A stretch of 64,000 nt of DNA from Poriferisodalis sp965221195 (GTDB taxonomy: Bacteria; Actinomycetota; Acidimicrobiia; Acidimicrobiales; Poriferisodalaceae), in assembly GCA_965221195.1 (NCBI GenBank), contig OZ244864.1:2418001-2482000 (forward strand), given 5' to 3'. Under the pieces are notes generated by a model, which saw only the letters and a list, made by a program, of their open reading frames with translations, did not search any database and was not told where the DNA came from. Positions 7,874 to 16,300 of this stretch are shown one piece after another (the stretch's first letter is position 1; the number at the start of each line of letters is the position of its first letter). The translations under genes and the position numbers were made by a program.

Positions 7874-8728
7874 ATGCGCATCGGGAGGCATCTCCTCAAC
7901 GGACGGCCCGCACTAGCTGTGGTACATGACAACATCGTCGCAACGCTGGAGTGCGATCACACTGATCTGCCGCCGCTGCTCGACGCCTGCGACGGCGATG
8001 TGACAGGCGCAGTTGAAGCCATGGCGACCGGCAACGAGACGGCGCTAGACGAGACGAAACTGCTGTCCCCCATAGGCCGCCCGCCAACCATCTTGGCAGT
8101 GGGTCTCAACTACCGGGCCCACGCGGTCGAAGGTGGCCGCGAACCCCCAGCAGTACCGGTCGTCTTCAACAAACACTACAAATGCATCATCGGGCCAAAT
8201 GAGCCGATTCGCCTTCCTGCCGCAGCGCCCGACATGGTTGATTACGAAGGTGAACTGGCCATCGTCATCGGGCGCACCGCTCGCGGCGTGTCTGCTGCCG
8301 AAGCGCCGGACTACATCGCCGGCTACACGATCATGAACGATGTCAGCGTGCGCGACTGGCAGCAAGCGAGCCCGACGATGATGATGGGCAAGTCGTGGGA
8401 CACGCACGGACCATGCGGGCCGACGATGGTAAGCGGTGACTCACTTGACCCCCACGCGTGCCGCTTGGTCACTGAGGTAAACGGCGAGGTGCGCCAAGAC
8501 GCCATCACTGACGATCTCATTTTCGACTGCTACGAGATTGTCGAGCATCTCTCGACGGCCTTCACGCTGGAGCCGGGCACGATCATCTCCACAGGGACAC
8601 CGGCCGGTGTGGGAGCGTTTTGGGATCCGCCGGCGTTCCTACGCAACGGCGACCGAGTGGCTATCACCATTGAGGGCATCGGGACGCTCACAAACCCCGT
8701 CGTCGCAGAGCCTGCCACGGCGCGCTGA
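7874..8728 (+). CDS. Fumarylacetoacetate hydrolase family protein
   Basis: Hydrolase, isomerase or decarboxylase of the FAH superfamily, acting on beta-diketo or keto-enol acids in aromatic and related degradation. The 284-residue protein has the N-terminal small domain and the catalytic domain beginning ILAVGLNYRAHA; metal ligands are in DYEGELAIVIG (the ExE motif) and in NDVSVRDWQ, followed by GKSWDTHGPCGP and GTIISTGTPAGVG. The exact substrate cannot be decided by sequence. The ATG lies 6 nt after TAGTTT, so a leaderless transcript is likely. A run of 9-bp repeats (GGCTGAACC) lies upstream. Confidence 0.85.
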   Translation: MRIGRHLLNGRPALAVVHDNIVATLECDHTDLPPLLDACDGDVTGAVEAMATGNETALDETKLLSPIGRPPTILAVGLNYRAHAVEGGREPPAVPVVFNKHYKCIIGPNEPIRLPAAAPDMVDYEGELAIVIGRTARGVSAAEAPDYIAGYTIMNDVSVRDWQQASPTMMMGKSWDTHGPCGPTMVSGDSLDPHACRLVTEVNGEVRQDAITDDLIFDCYEIVEHLSTAFTLEPGTIISTGTPAGVGAFWDPPAFLRNGDRVAITIEGIGTLTNPVVAEPATAR

Positions 8729-8775
8729 GGTTGCTGAGATCAGCCCCGCTCCCCCATTGAGTCCAGCCGTACCTC

Positions 8776-10581
8776 TTAGCCCAGCAGGGCGACCGGAATC
8801 TCCACAACTTTGGCCCGCAGATACTCGCCCAGTGCCTTGGCTTGGGGATCCTGACGGGTGGACGCTGCCACGCCCTCTTCGAGCAAACCACAGAAAACGA
8901 AGTTGAGACTCCAGATGTTGGGCAGGTCGTAGCGGACCACCTCATGGGAGGCTGCTTCGGCCATGAGTTCGCCAAGACGCTCAACGGTCAAGAACTCCGA
9001 TAGCCACCAAAACGCCTCCGCCGACCGAGCGAAAACACCGAGGTTGGCGTTGGGACCTTTGTCGCCCGAACGGGCGCCGAACAGGGCACCGAGCGGAACG
9101 GCTCTCGTGGGTCCGGCCTTCGTGGGAAAGGCCGGCGGCTCAACCTGCGGGATCGCTGCCGTTTCGACATTGCACGAAGAGGCCTCCGGCGGGGTGCTGT
9201 CCACCACCGTGCGCCGACCGTCCACCACGACATTCATCGGAACCAGATCAGCGCTCACAAGTGCCGGCCAGTACACCCCGAACGGCTGGCCCGGGCCTGG
9301 GCCTCCGCCGGTGCCGAACAGTCCCGGTATTGAGCACAGTCCGATTTCGGTGCCAGCGTTAGAGAACGCCCGGCCGACTTTGCGTTCGTCGGGGTCTTTC
9401 ACGATGATCTGGTACACCGCGACGGCCTCTTCGTTAGTGGCCGGATTCGTCTTGTGCGTCGGCAGGAGCTTGCGCACCACAGATTCGTAGTCGTCAGGGC
9501 TGTACGGGCACACATGCCAGAACTGGCGTTCGATCAATTCGGCTTTGGCCTCAATGTCGAGGCCGGTCAGCCCAATCGAGACTTGGTTGCGGTACCCGCC
9601 TTGGTAGTTCATCGCCACTTTGAGCGTCCAGGGAGCGGGCTCGCCCCGAACGCCGCTGATGAGCACACGATCTGGCCCGAGCTGCGACAGCTCGATGGTG
9701 TCGAAGCGGCTGACCACATCGGGATTGAGGTATCGCTCGCTCTGAATCTCATACAGCAACTGCGACGTAACCGTGCCGACTGATACCTCTCCGCCGGTGT
9801 CGGCGTGCTTGCCGATCACACTGGAGCCGTCGGCTGCCACCTCGGCCCAAGGAAATCCTGGGTACGTCATATCGACGATCTCGGTGAAGAAGCTGTAGTT
9901 GCCGCCTGTTGCCTGCCCGCCGCACTCAATGACATGACCGGCGACGATTGCGCCTGCCAGCGCATCCCAGTCGTCGCGGGCCCAGCCGTGATGCCACGCT
10001 GCGGGACCCGCCACAACGGCAGCGTCGGTGGCACGCCCAGTGATGACAATGTCGGCGCCTTGTCTGAGCGCCTCGACGATCCCCCAGCAGCCGATGTAAG
10101 CGTTCGCTGTGACAATGCGGTCGGCTAGGTCGCCGAGGGGCTGGCCCGTGTCTAGATGCGCAAAATCGTTGCCCGCTTCGATCATCTCGGCGAGCCGGTC
10201 GGTCAGATCGTCGCCGTCCACGTAAGCAATCGACGGACTCAGTCCCAACCGATCCGCAACATCGGCCACCGCATCGGCACAGCCACTTGGATGCAGCCCC
10301 CCAGCATTGGAGACAACCTTGATGCCCCGATCCAAGCAGGTGCCCATCACTTCTTCCATCTGGTTGACGAAAGTGCGGGCGTAGCCAGCGCCGGGGCGTT
10401 TCGCTGCGATGCGCGACAGGATCAGCATCGTCAGTTCAGCGAGCCAGTCGCCGGTGAGAGCGTCGATAGGGCCACCGGTGACCATCTCACGAGCAGCGGC
10501 TAGCCGATCCCCGAAAAATCCGCTGCAGTTGGCAATGCGAATGGGCGATGCGACCGTCGTGCTCATATCAGTTGTGCTCAT
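8776..10581 (-). CDS. AtuA-like acyclic terpene utilisation family protein (DUF1446)
   Basis: Large cytoplasmic protein of the family that includes AtuA from acyclic terpene (citronellol, geraniol) degradation; biochemical role not established. Residues about 13-460 form the DUF1446 region, with SNAGGLHPSGCADAV and DIVITGRATDAAVV as recognisable stretches. The last 100 residues are the separate AtuA-like ferredoxin-fold domain (GARSGDKGPNANLGV). Length of 601 residues fits the two-domain version. The N-terminus MSTTDMSTT comes from a 15-bp duplication. It neighbours a FAH-family gene and hydrolases, in keeping with a catabolic role. Family call is firm; function is inference. Confidence 0.82.
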   Translation of the reverse strand: MSTTDMSTTVASPIRIANCSGFFGDRLAAAREMVTGGPIDALTGDWLAELTMLILSRIAAKRPGAGYARTFVNQMEEVMGTCLDRGIKVVSNAGGLHPSGCADAVADVADRLGLSPSIAYVDGDDLTDRLAEMIEAGNDFAHLDTGQPLGDLADRIVTANAYIGCWGIVEALRQGADIVITGRATDAAVVAGPAAWHHGWARDDWDALAGAIVAGHVIECGGQATGGNYSFFTEIVDMTYPGFPWAEVAADGSSVIGKHADTGGEVSVGTVTSQLLYEIQSERYLNPDVVSRFDTIELSQLGPDRVLISGVRGEPAPWTLKVAMNYQGGYRNQVSIGLTGLDIEAKAELIERQFWHVCPYSPDDYESVVRKLLPTHKTNPATNEEAVAVYQIIVKDPDERKVGRAFSNAGTEIGLCSIPGLFGTGGGPGPGQPFGVYWPALVSADLVPMNVVVDGRRTVVDSTPPEASSCNVETAAIPQVEPPAFPTKAGPTRAVPLGALFGARSGDKGPNANLGVFARSAEAFWWLSEFLTVERLGELMAEAASHEVVRYDLPNIWSLNFVFCGLLEEGVAASTRQDPQAKALGEYLRAKVVEIPVALLG

Positions 10582-10604
10582 ATCTCGCGCTCGTTGGTCT
10601 CATG

Positions 10605-10652
10605 CTTGTTGTGCAGGGGGCTTGTTGTGCAGGGGGCTTGTTGTGTGGGGGG
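10605..10652 (+). repeat. 16-bp tandem repeat, three copies
   Basis: CTTGTTGTGCAGGGGG at 10605, 10621 and (one change) 10637, in the gap between the divergent AtuA-like and hydrolase genes. Confidence 0.94.
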
Positions 10653-10792
10653 TTCGGCTCTTCGGACTGGCAAACGCAGGCCCGAGTCACAGTACCGCCC
10701 GCTGCGCAGCCACTGCGGGGCTGCAAGCGCTCACCTCACGGAAAAGACTGCCGAGCTGTGCTGAACTGTGCTGTGCTGCCAGACTCTGCATC

Positions 10793-11482
10793 ATGGCAAA
10801 TCCTGTGCTCCTCCTCCACGGCTTCACTGGCTCAGTCGCAAGCACTTGGCAGCCCACGGGCATCATCGACCTGCTAGCCGACAGCGGGCGCGAGGTCATC
10901 GCTTGGGATCTGCCCGGCCACGGCTCAGCACCCAAGTTTCATAACCCAGACGACTACGCAGGAATGGAAGCGAAGCTGGTGGAACGGCTGGCTACCGAGG
11001 TGAGCGATCAGACCGTTGACGGTGTGGGTTTCTCGCTGGGCTCGCGCACACTGCTGGTAATGGCCGCAATGGCGCCCGAACGTTTCGGCCGTCTGGTGGT
11101 CTCAGGTGTCGGGCGCAACCTGTTTGAGCGCGACGGCGAACGCGCCGAACGCATCGCCCGAGGCGTGTCGGGCGAAGCGCCCGAAGACGACGTTCACGCG
11201 CAGACTTTCGCCCGTTACGCAACCGAACCCGGCCAGGACGGCACCGCGCTCGCTGCGTTCATGCGGCGCGAGCACGCTCCGCTGGGGCCAGCTCAGTTTG
11301 CTCACATCACGCACCCGGTGCGGGTGGTACTAGGAACCGAGGATTTTGCAGGGCCCCCAGATCTGCTGCTAGAGGCGCTGGCAAACTCTTCGTTAACCGA
11401 GCTGCGCGGCTGCGATCACTTCGCCACACCAAAGAATTTTGGCTTCATAGACGCGGTGATGGAGCACCTTGAGGTTTTCTGA
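10793..11482 (+). CDS. Alpha/beta hydrolase
   Basis: Alpha/beta-fold esterase or lyase-like hydrolase, 229 residues. It shows the oxyanion-hole segment LLLHGFTGS near the N-terminus, the nucleophile elbow GVGFSLGSRT with serine, and a terminal histidine in GCDHFATP. The size and the motifs resemble MenH-like proteins and small carboxylesterases; the substrate is unknown. A longer frame from 10409 overlaps the AtuA-like gene on the other strand and is rejected; the ATG at 10793 immediately precedes the first beta strand. The upstream 210 bp hold three copies of a 16-bp G-rich repeat and a possible CAGACT box 7 nt before the ATG. Confidence 0.78.
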   Translation: MANPVLLLHGFTGSVASTWQPTGIIDLLADSGREVIAWDLPGHGSAPKFHNPDDYAGMEAKLVERLATEVSDQTVDGVGFSLGSRTLLVMAAMAPERFGRLVVSGVGRNLFERDGERAERIARGVSGEAPEDDVHAQTFARYATEPGQDGTALAAFMRREHAPLGPAQFAHITHPVRVVLGTEDFAGPPDLLLEALANSSLTELRGCDHFATPKNFGFIDAVMEHLEVF

Positions 11483-11506
11483 GCCCAGACCGTCACCTTG
11501 ACGGCG

Positions 11507-12775
11507 CTAGTTAATCTCATCGGTTGGCACGACTGAGTCGCCAAGATCATCAGGGTCGCCGGGGTCGCTGAGTTCTTCGTGGGATTCATCAGCATGGGAT
11601 TCATCAGCATGGGATTCATCAGCATGGGATTCATCAGCATGGTGAGACTCATGTGTGTCCAACAGCTCTGATTCGATGAGTTCGTGCCGTTTGATGTAGG
11701 TAGAAACGAAAGCTTGGATCGTGGCAGCAGCAGGCACAGCAAGCAGCGCCCCGGCCGAACCCAGAACAGCGACGCCAACCAGCACACTGCCGAATGCCAC
11801 AGCCGGATGAATGTTCATAGTGCGCGCTGTGACGCGAGGTGCCAGTAGGTAATTCTCGATCTGCTGATACGCGAGCACGACCGCAGCAACCCACAGCACC
11901 GTCAACGGGTCGTCAAGCAACGCTATGAGCATGGGCAACAGCCCCGCTAGGTAGGTGCCGACCACCGGCACGAACTGCGAGAGAATGCCCACCCACATCG
12001 CCATCACCACAGAGAACGGCAAGCCGATGATGGCGAACGCCGCCCAATGAACCAAGAACGCGGCCAGCGCAAGCAGCAGACGCGAATAGATGTAGCCGCC
12101 GGTCTTGTCAATCGCAAGCTCCCAGCCGCGGATCACCGCTGCTTGGCGGGCTGGTGCCAGCGCTGAGCACACCAGACGACGCAGCCGCGGCCCGTCTGCC
12201 ACCAAGTAGAAGGTGAACAGCGCCACGCTGAGCATCTGGATGGCCACGTTCACCACCGCAGATCCGACTGAAACCAGATTGCCGGCTACATCGCCGAGCA
12301 GCGATGCTGCACTTCCGCCTTCAGCGAACTGCGCGCTGATGTCGTCGGTGCTGATTTCTATGCCGAACTGTTCGTCTGCCCACTGCTCAATGTCTGCCAG
12401 ATAGCGGGGCGCTGTGTCTATCAGCGTGTTGATTTGGTCGGCCAGCACTGAAGCCATCGCCGCCAAGAAACCCGATGCCGCCAAGGCGGAAGCGAGGAAC
12501 ACCACCGCGGTGCCGAGTCCGCGTTTCCAGCCACGTCTCGCCAGCCAGTTGACCGCAGGCTCCATCGCAAACGACAAGAACAGCGACACCAAGAGCACAA
12601 CCAAGAGACTGCGCAGCCTGTCAAGCAGCCACGCTGCGGTCGCTAAGCCAACAACAGAAGCCACCAGCAAGCCGATGGCGCGTGGCACCCAACGTGGCAT
12701 TCGGTCTCGTTCGGCCATCTCGGTGTCGGAGCCGCGTCTGGACTCAGCAGTCATGGGCGTGTTCAGGCTGGGCAT
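11507..12775 (-). CDS. AI-2E family (PerM-like) membrane transporter with His/Asp/Glu tail
   Basis: Permease of the AI-2 exporter family, with about eight membrane segments over residues 25-370. The pattern LLVVLLVSLFLSFAMEP near residue 60 and the region PVVGTYLAGLLPMLIALL followed by ENYLLAPR are typical. Transported substrate is unknown in most members. After the last helix the protein ends in a hydrophilic tail of four HADES pentads, encoded by four 15-bp repeats, which is rich in histidine and acidic residues and could bind metal. The start overlaps the end of the HisN-like gene by 32 bp; ATG 12775 or the internal ATG at 12754 are both possible. Confidence 0.82.
   Translation of the reverse strand: MPSLNTPMTAESRRGSDTEMAERDRMPRWVPRAIGLLVASVVGLATAAWLLDRLRSLLVVLLVSLFLSFAMEPAVNWLARRGWKRGLGTAVVFLASALAASGFLAAMASVLADQINTLIDTAPRYLADIEQWADEQFGIEISTDDISAQFAEGGSAASLLGDVAGNLVSVGSAVVNVAIQMLSVALFTFYLVADGPRLRRLVCSALAPARQAAVIRGWELAIDKTGGYIYSRLLLALAAFLVHWAAFAIIGLPFSVVMAMWVGILSQFVPVVGTYLAGLLPMLIALLDDPLTVLWVAAVVLAYQQIENYLLAPRVTARTMNIHPAVAFGSVLVGVAVLGSAGALLAVPAAATIQAFVSTYIKRHELIESELLDTHESHHADESHADESHADESHADESHEELSDPGDPDDLGDSVVPTDEIN
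11581..11640 (-). repeat. 15-bp tandem repeat, four copies
   Basis: GGGATTCATCAGCAT four times without mismatch at the 3' end of the AI-2E gene, encoding HADES pentads. Confidence 0.96.
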
Positions 12776-13601
12776 ATCTGGGCCCAGGTGGCTTTGGTTC
12801 AGCCGATGTCGCCATTGCGTTCACGACTGCCTGATGGAGCAAGCCGTTGGTGGCGATCCCGCTGCGGTTGCGGTACTCGGGCCGACCGTCAACGTCGGTG
12901 AAGACTCCGCCAGCTTCTGTCACGATCACCGGCATCGGTGCCAAGTCCCAAGTTTCACACACCGGGTCGATCATGGCTTCAGCCTCGCCGGTGGCAACGA
13001 GGAAGTAGCCGTACGCATCCCCCCATGTGCGCATCATTGCACTCTCGGCCCGAAACGTCTCGAATTGTTCTGGCTCAAAGGTCTCATAGCCCGACGTGTT
13101 GATCAGCGCTCCGTCGAGCTGCGAGCGACTGCTGACCGAACATCGATGGTCGCCGAGCCAGCAGCCGGTTCCCCGCCCCGCTGCAAGAGTCATCCCCAGC
13201 GCAGGCAACTCAATGACTCCGACAAGTGGTCCATGCGCGTCAACCAGTGCCACCAAAGTGGCGAACAGCGGCACACCTCGGACGAAACCGCGGGTGCCGT
13301 CGATCGGGTCCACGATCCAAGTGCGGCCCTCAGACTCAATGGTGCCGCCTTCTTCTTCGCCGAAGACTGCGTCGTTAGGAAACTTCTCGGCTAGCCGCTC
13401 GCGGACCAATCGCTCCGCTGCCCGATCTGCTTCGGTCACCTCAGTCCCGTCTCGTTTGTATGCAACAGCTACATCGTCTCGACCGAACCAACGCAGCGTG
13501 AGCGCGCCGGCTTCGGCAGCAATCTCCCGTGCCGCGGCCACTAGCGATTCAGGAGCGTCGGGCGCTTGCGTGCTCGGTGGCTCAGCAGACAGTTGACTCA
13601 T
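12744..13601 (-). CDS. hisN: Inositol-monophosphatase family phosphatase, probably histidinol-phosphatase HisN
   Basis: Mg2+-dependent, lithium-sensitive type phosphatase. Metal ligands are visible as GEEEGG (about residue 81), WIVDPIDGTRGF and, near the C-terminus, CETWDLAPMPVIV. In Actinobacteria such proteins include the histidinol-phosphatase HisN of histidine synthesis and inositol monophosphatases; the RGFVRG segment after the DPIDGT motif favours HisN, but this is an inference. The 285-residue length is normal. It lies between the antiporter and the AI-2E permease on the same strand, 13 bp downstream of the former and overlapping the latter. The 5' junction contains a 13-bp direct repeat (GCGAAGCGAATGA-like). 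Confidence 0.75.
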   Translation of the reverse strand: MSQLSAEPPSTQAPDAPESLVAAAREIAAEAGALTLRWFGRDDVAVAYKRDGTEVTEADRAAERLVRERLAEKFPNDAVFGEEEGGTIESEGRTWIVDPIDGTRGFVRGVPLFATLVALVDAHGPLVGVIELPALGMTLAAGRGTGCWLGDHRCSVSSRSQLDGALINTSGYETFEPEQFETFRAESAMMRTWGDAYGYFLVATGEAEAMIDPVCETWDLAPMPVIVTEAGGVFTDVDGRPEYRNRSGIATNGLLHQAVVNAMATSAEPKPPGPRYAQPEHAHDC

Positions 13602-13614
13602 TCGCTTCGCCCGA

Positions 13615-15261
13615 TCATTCGCTTCGCCCTGGGCTCTGCCACGGCAGCCGCCGGGGGCGCTGCGGCTGATCGGGTTCTGGCAGGTGGAGAGGAAACGTCA
13701 GCACCGGCACCGGCAGCTGGCGGGCGATGCGTTCTGACGGCAAAAGCACCAGTCGGGAAGCGCCAGCGGACGGACGCGGCGCAAACAGCACGACCATGTC
13801 CGCTTGATACTGGCTGCGCGACCGCACCACCGCACCAGTGAAGCTCTCGCTGCGCAACGACCGGAACTCGAAATCGACATCGCGGCTGCTGCAGCGTTCG
13901 CTGATCTTGGCGGCGTGGGGCTCGTCACGCTCGGTTGGCATCAGCACAACCAGCGATGAGCGCCAGCGAGCGGCTTGATCGATCAGCCATTCGGGTACCT
14001 CCACCGGGACCGGGGCCGCAACCAGAACCTTGCCCGGAAGCTCAAACTGTGGTGGTGCTGCATCGTCTTGTTCCTCTGCGGACGACCAGTTGCGCAGATC
14101 CCGGGCAACGAGCAGTGGGCCGATGAGCTCAAAGAGCACCACCGCACCGAGAACCACAGTGGCGGCCTCAACACCGGCATCGCTGCCTACGTTGCTGAGA
14201 CGCTCTGAGGCCAGTACGGCAAGGCCGACTGCCACACCCGCCTGTGGTGTGAGGTTGACCCCCAGCCAGAACGACCGCCGCCAGCCGAGGCCTCCGGTGA
14301 GGCCACCGACCAAACCGCCGACGATCTTGGCCGCGATGCGCACCACGATGTAAGCGACACCGACCAGCCCAACCTTGGGGACATCTGAGAGGTGAATAGA
14401 GGCACCTGCCAGCGCAAAGAACAGCAGATACAGCGGCTGTTCAATGGTTTTGATGGTCCGAAACAGCCGCACCGAGAACGCCTGCTGCGACACGGTCGCA
14501 GCAGTGGCGCCTGCGACGAGAGCCGCCAAGGGCAAGGAAATCTCGGCGAAGCCGGCCACAGTCCATGCGACGACTACATGAACGAGCACGAACAGCAGCA
14601 GCTCGCCTGTGGTCTCAATCTGGAACCCGAGTCGCGAGATGAACCAGCCGAGTATGAGCCCCAGTACCGCCCCACCGATGCCGAGTTGGACGAAGTTCAC
14701 GAGCGCCTCGCTTATGTCGGCTGCTTCGTCGGAGAGCAGCAGCGCTATCGGGAGCACCGCCGCAAATGTCGTGGTCGCAAGCGCATCCGACACTGCGTGA
14801 GTACCCACGATGCCGGTGGGATAACTACCTTGGGCACGCACTGAGGAAACGATGTGGGCAATCGTCATCGGAGCACCCGCGCCCGCCAGCGCTCCGAGCA
14901 CCAACGCCACAGGGCGGTCTGCGCCGAGCCTGCTAGTAACCCAGAACACCGCAACCGCGCTCAGTGCGAACTGGATGACTCCGGTCGTCAGCGTCCAGCG
15001 TGCTGCCCGCAGCGCCCGCACCGACACGCGCTCGCCGATGACGAACATGAGCACCGCCAATGCCACCTCGGTGACCGGACGCAACGCAATCAGCGACGGC
15101 TCGTCAATCAGTCGCATGAACGGCACCGGACCCGAAGGTCCCAGCAGCGCCCCAACAATAAGGAACGCGACCAGCTCGGGCAGGTGATGTCGCGCCAGCA
15201 ACCGACTGGCCAAGTACGCCAGCCACGCCAGCACAGCGAACGCGACGAGCGTTTCGTTCAC
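13615..15261 (-). CDS. Cation:proton antiporter, CPA2 type, with cytosolic C-terminal domain
   Basis: Integral membrane sodium or potassium/proton antiporter. About residues 1-385 hold 11-12 hydrophobic segments with the CPA2 pattern LPELVAFLIVGALLGPSG at the first helices, AGAGAPMTIAH, and VNLTPQAGVAVGLAVL in the later ones. The remaining 150 residues form a soluble domain (VLVAAPVPVEVPEWLIDQA onward) that looks like a universal-stress-protein fold and may gate the channel. The GTG start follows a GGGGGA site. Ion specificity cannot be read from sequence. The last residues are proline and arginine rich. Confidence 0.82.
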   Translation of the reverse strand: MNETLVAFAVLAWLAYLASRLLARHHLPELVAFLIVGALLGPSGPVPFMRLIDEPSLIALRPVTEVALAVLMFVIGERVSVRALRAARWTLTTGVIQFALSAVAVFWVTSRLGADRPVALVLGALAGAGAPMTIAHIVSSVRAQGSYPTGIVGTHAVSDALATTTFAAVLPIALLLSDEAADISEALVNFVQLGIGGAVLGLILGWFISRLGFQIETTGELLLFVLVHVVVAWTVAGFAEISLPLAALVAGATAATVSQQAFSVRLFRTIKTIEQPLYLLFFALAGASIHLSDVPKVGLVGVAYIVVRIAAKIVGGLVGGLTGGLGWRRSFWLGVNLTPQAGVAVGLAVLASERLSNVGSDAGVEAATVVLGAVVLFELIGPLLVARDLRNWSSAEEQDDAAPPQFELPGKVLVAAPVPVEVPEWLIDQAARWRSSLVVLMPTERDEPHAAKISERCSSRDVDFEFRSLRSESFTGAVVRSRSQYQADMVVLFAPRPSAGASRLVLLPSERIARQLPVPVLTFPLHLPEPDQPQRPRRLPWQSPGRSE

Positions 15262-15284
15262 TTGCGTCCCCCGCTCCCGCTGGT

Positions 15285-15320
15285 GTCAGAACTGTGATGC
15301 CAGAACTGTGATGTCAGAAC
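15285..15320. repeat. 14-bp imperfect tandem repeat
   Basis: TCAGAACTGTGATGC-type unit about three times in the gap between the enoyl-CoA hydratase and antiporter genes. Confidence 0.8.
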
Positions 15321-15339
15321 TCTGGGGTCAGAGCACCTA

Positions 15340-16212
15340 TCAGCCCATAGTCCCTTCAGGTCCTGCTCGGTCGGGCCCGGTTGAGACAGGCTCAAAGTTG
15401 GGATCGCGCTGTTCCAAGAAGCTCTGGACACCTTCTTTGAAATCGGGCCGCCTGAGCGACTCCTTCATCAGCACTTCAGTTTCTTTGAGGGCATCACCGC
15501 GGCCCATGTCTAGTTGGCCCCACACTTGGCGCTTGATCTGAGCCATCGACCACGGCGCGCTGAAACGCCCAAGATCGCGTGCGTAGCCGATGGTTTCGTC
15601 AACTAGTTCCTCGGGCGAGAAGACTCTGCTCACCACCCCTAGCTGCTGGGCTTCCTCGGCCACAAAAACACGGCCCGACAGGAGAATGTCCAAAGCATTC
15701 GACGCTCCGAGGACACGAGGCAGCATCCATGAGACACCGTGCTCAGCGATAAGGCCTCGACGCGCAAAAGCACTCGTGAACTTGGCACCCGCAGCGGCGA
15801 ACCGCACATCGCACATCATGGCGTGTACGAAACCCAAGCCTGCACATGCCCCGTTAATCGCAGCCACGATCGGCTTAGGAATAGATAAGGCGTAATCGTG
15901 GCGCTCGTTGCGCGTCCGCGGCGACGTGTCGTCGGATCTGACGCTGCCGCTCTGCCCGCTGCTGCCGCTTTGCCTGTCACTGAGACCCTGCAGGTTGTCC
16001 ATATCGGCCCCAGCGCAAAACCCACGACCTGCGCCGGTCACCACCACAGCCTGCACGTCTGGGTCCGCACCGGCTCGGTCCAGAGCATCGAAATAGCCGC
16101 TTCCCAGCTCGGCTGTCCAAGCATTCAAGCGTTCAGGGCGGTTCAGCGTGATGACAGCAACACCGTCATCGGCCTCATACAGCACCGTTGCGTTCGGTTG
16201 GGAGTGGCTCAT
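15340..16212 (-). CDS. Enoyl-CoA hydratase/isomerase family protein
   Basis: Crotonase-fold enzyme, 290 residues, probably hydrating 2-enoyl-CoA in fatty acid or side-chain degradation. The first oxyanion loop is GAGRGFCAGADMDNL and the second is ACAGLGFVHAMMCDVRFA; FARRGLIAEHGVSWMLP carries a glutamate at the usual catalytic region. A low-complexity Gly/Ser insertion follows the first loop (SDRQSGSSGQSGS). ATG 16212 has AGAGG 7 nt upstream. It is one of two crotonase genes in the window (the other at 25069) and could be part of the same beta-oxidation-like capacity as the acyl-CoA dehydrogenase at 27440. Confidence 0.85.
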   Translation of the reverse strand: MSHSQPNATVLYEADDGVAVITLNRPERLNAWTAELGSGYFDALDRAGADPDVQAVVVTGAGRGFCAGADMDNLQGLSDRQSGSSGQSGSVRSDDTSPRTRNERHDYALSIPKPIVAAINGACAGLGFVHAMMCDVRFAAAGAKFTSAFARRGLIAEHGVSWMLPRVLGASNALDILLSGRVFVAEEAQQLGVVSRVFSPEELVDETIGYARDLGRFSAPWSMAQIKRQVWGQLDMGRGDALKETEVLMKESLRRPDFKEGVQSFLEQRDPNFEPVSTGPDRAGPEGTMG

Positions 16213-16300
16213 CGGGCACCTCTTGGCTCATGGAGCGCCCGCCGGTGCGCTCATTCGCATCGGCGGCACTGCCGCTGCGATCACATTACTCGCGTGGCTG

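Noticed and set aside
10409..10792. Upstream extension of the alpha/beta hydrolase
   Set aside because: Overlaps the 5' end of the AtuA-like gene and contains a repeat region; ATG 10793 precedes the first conserved strand.
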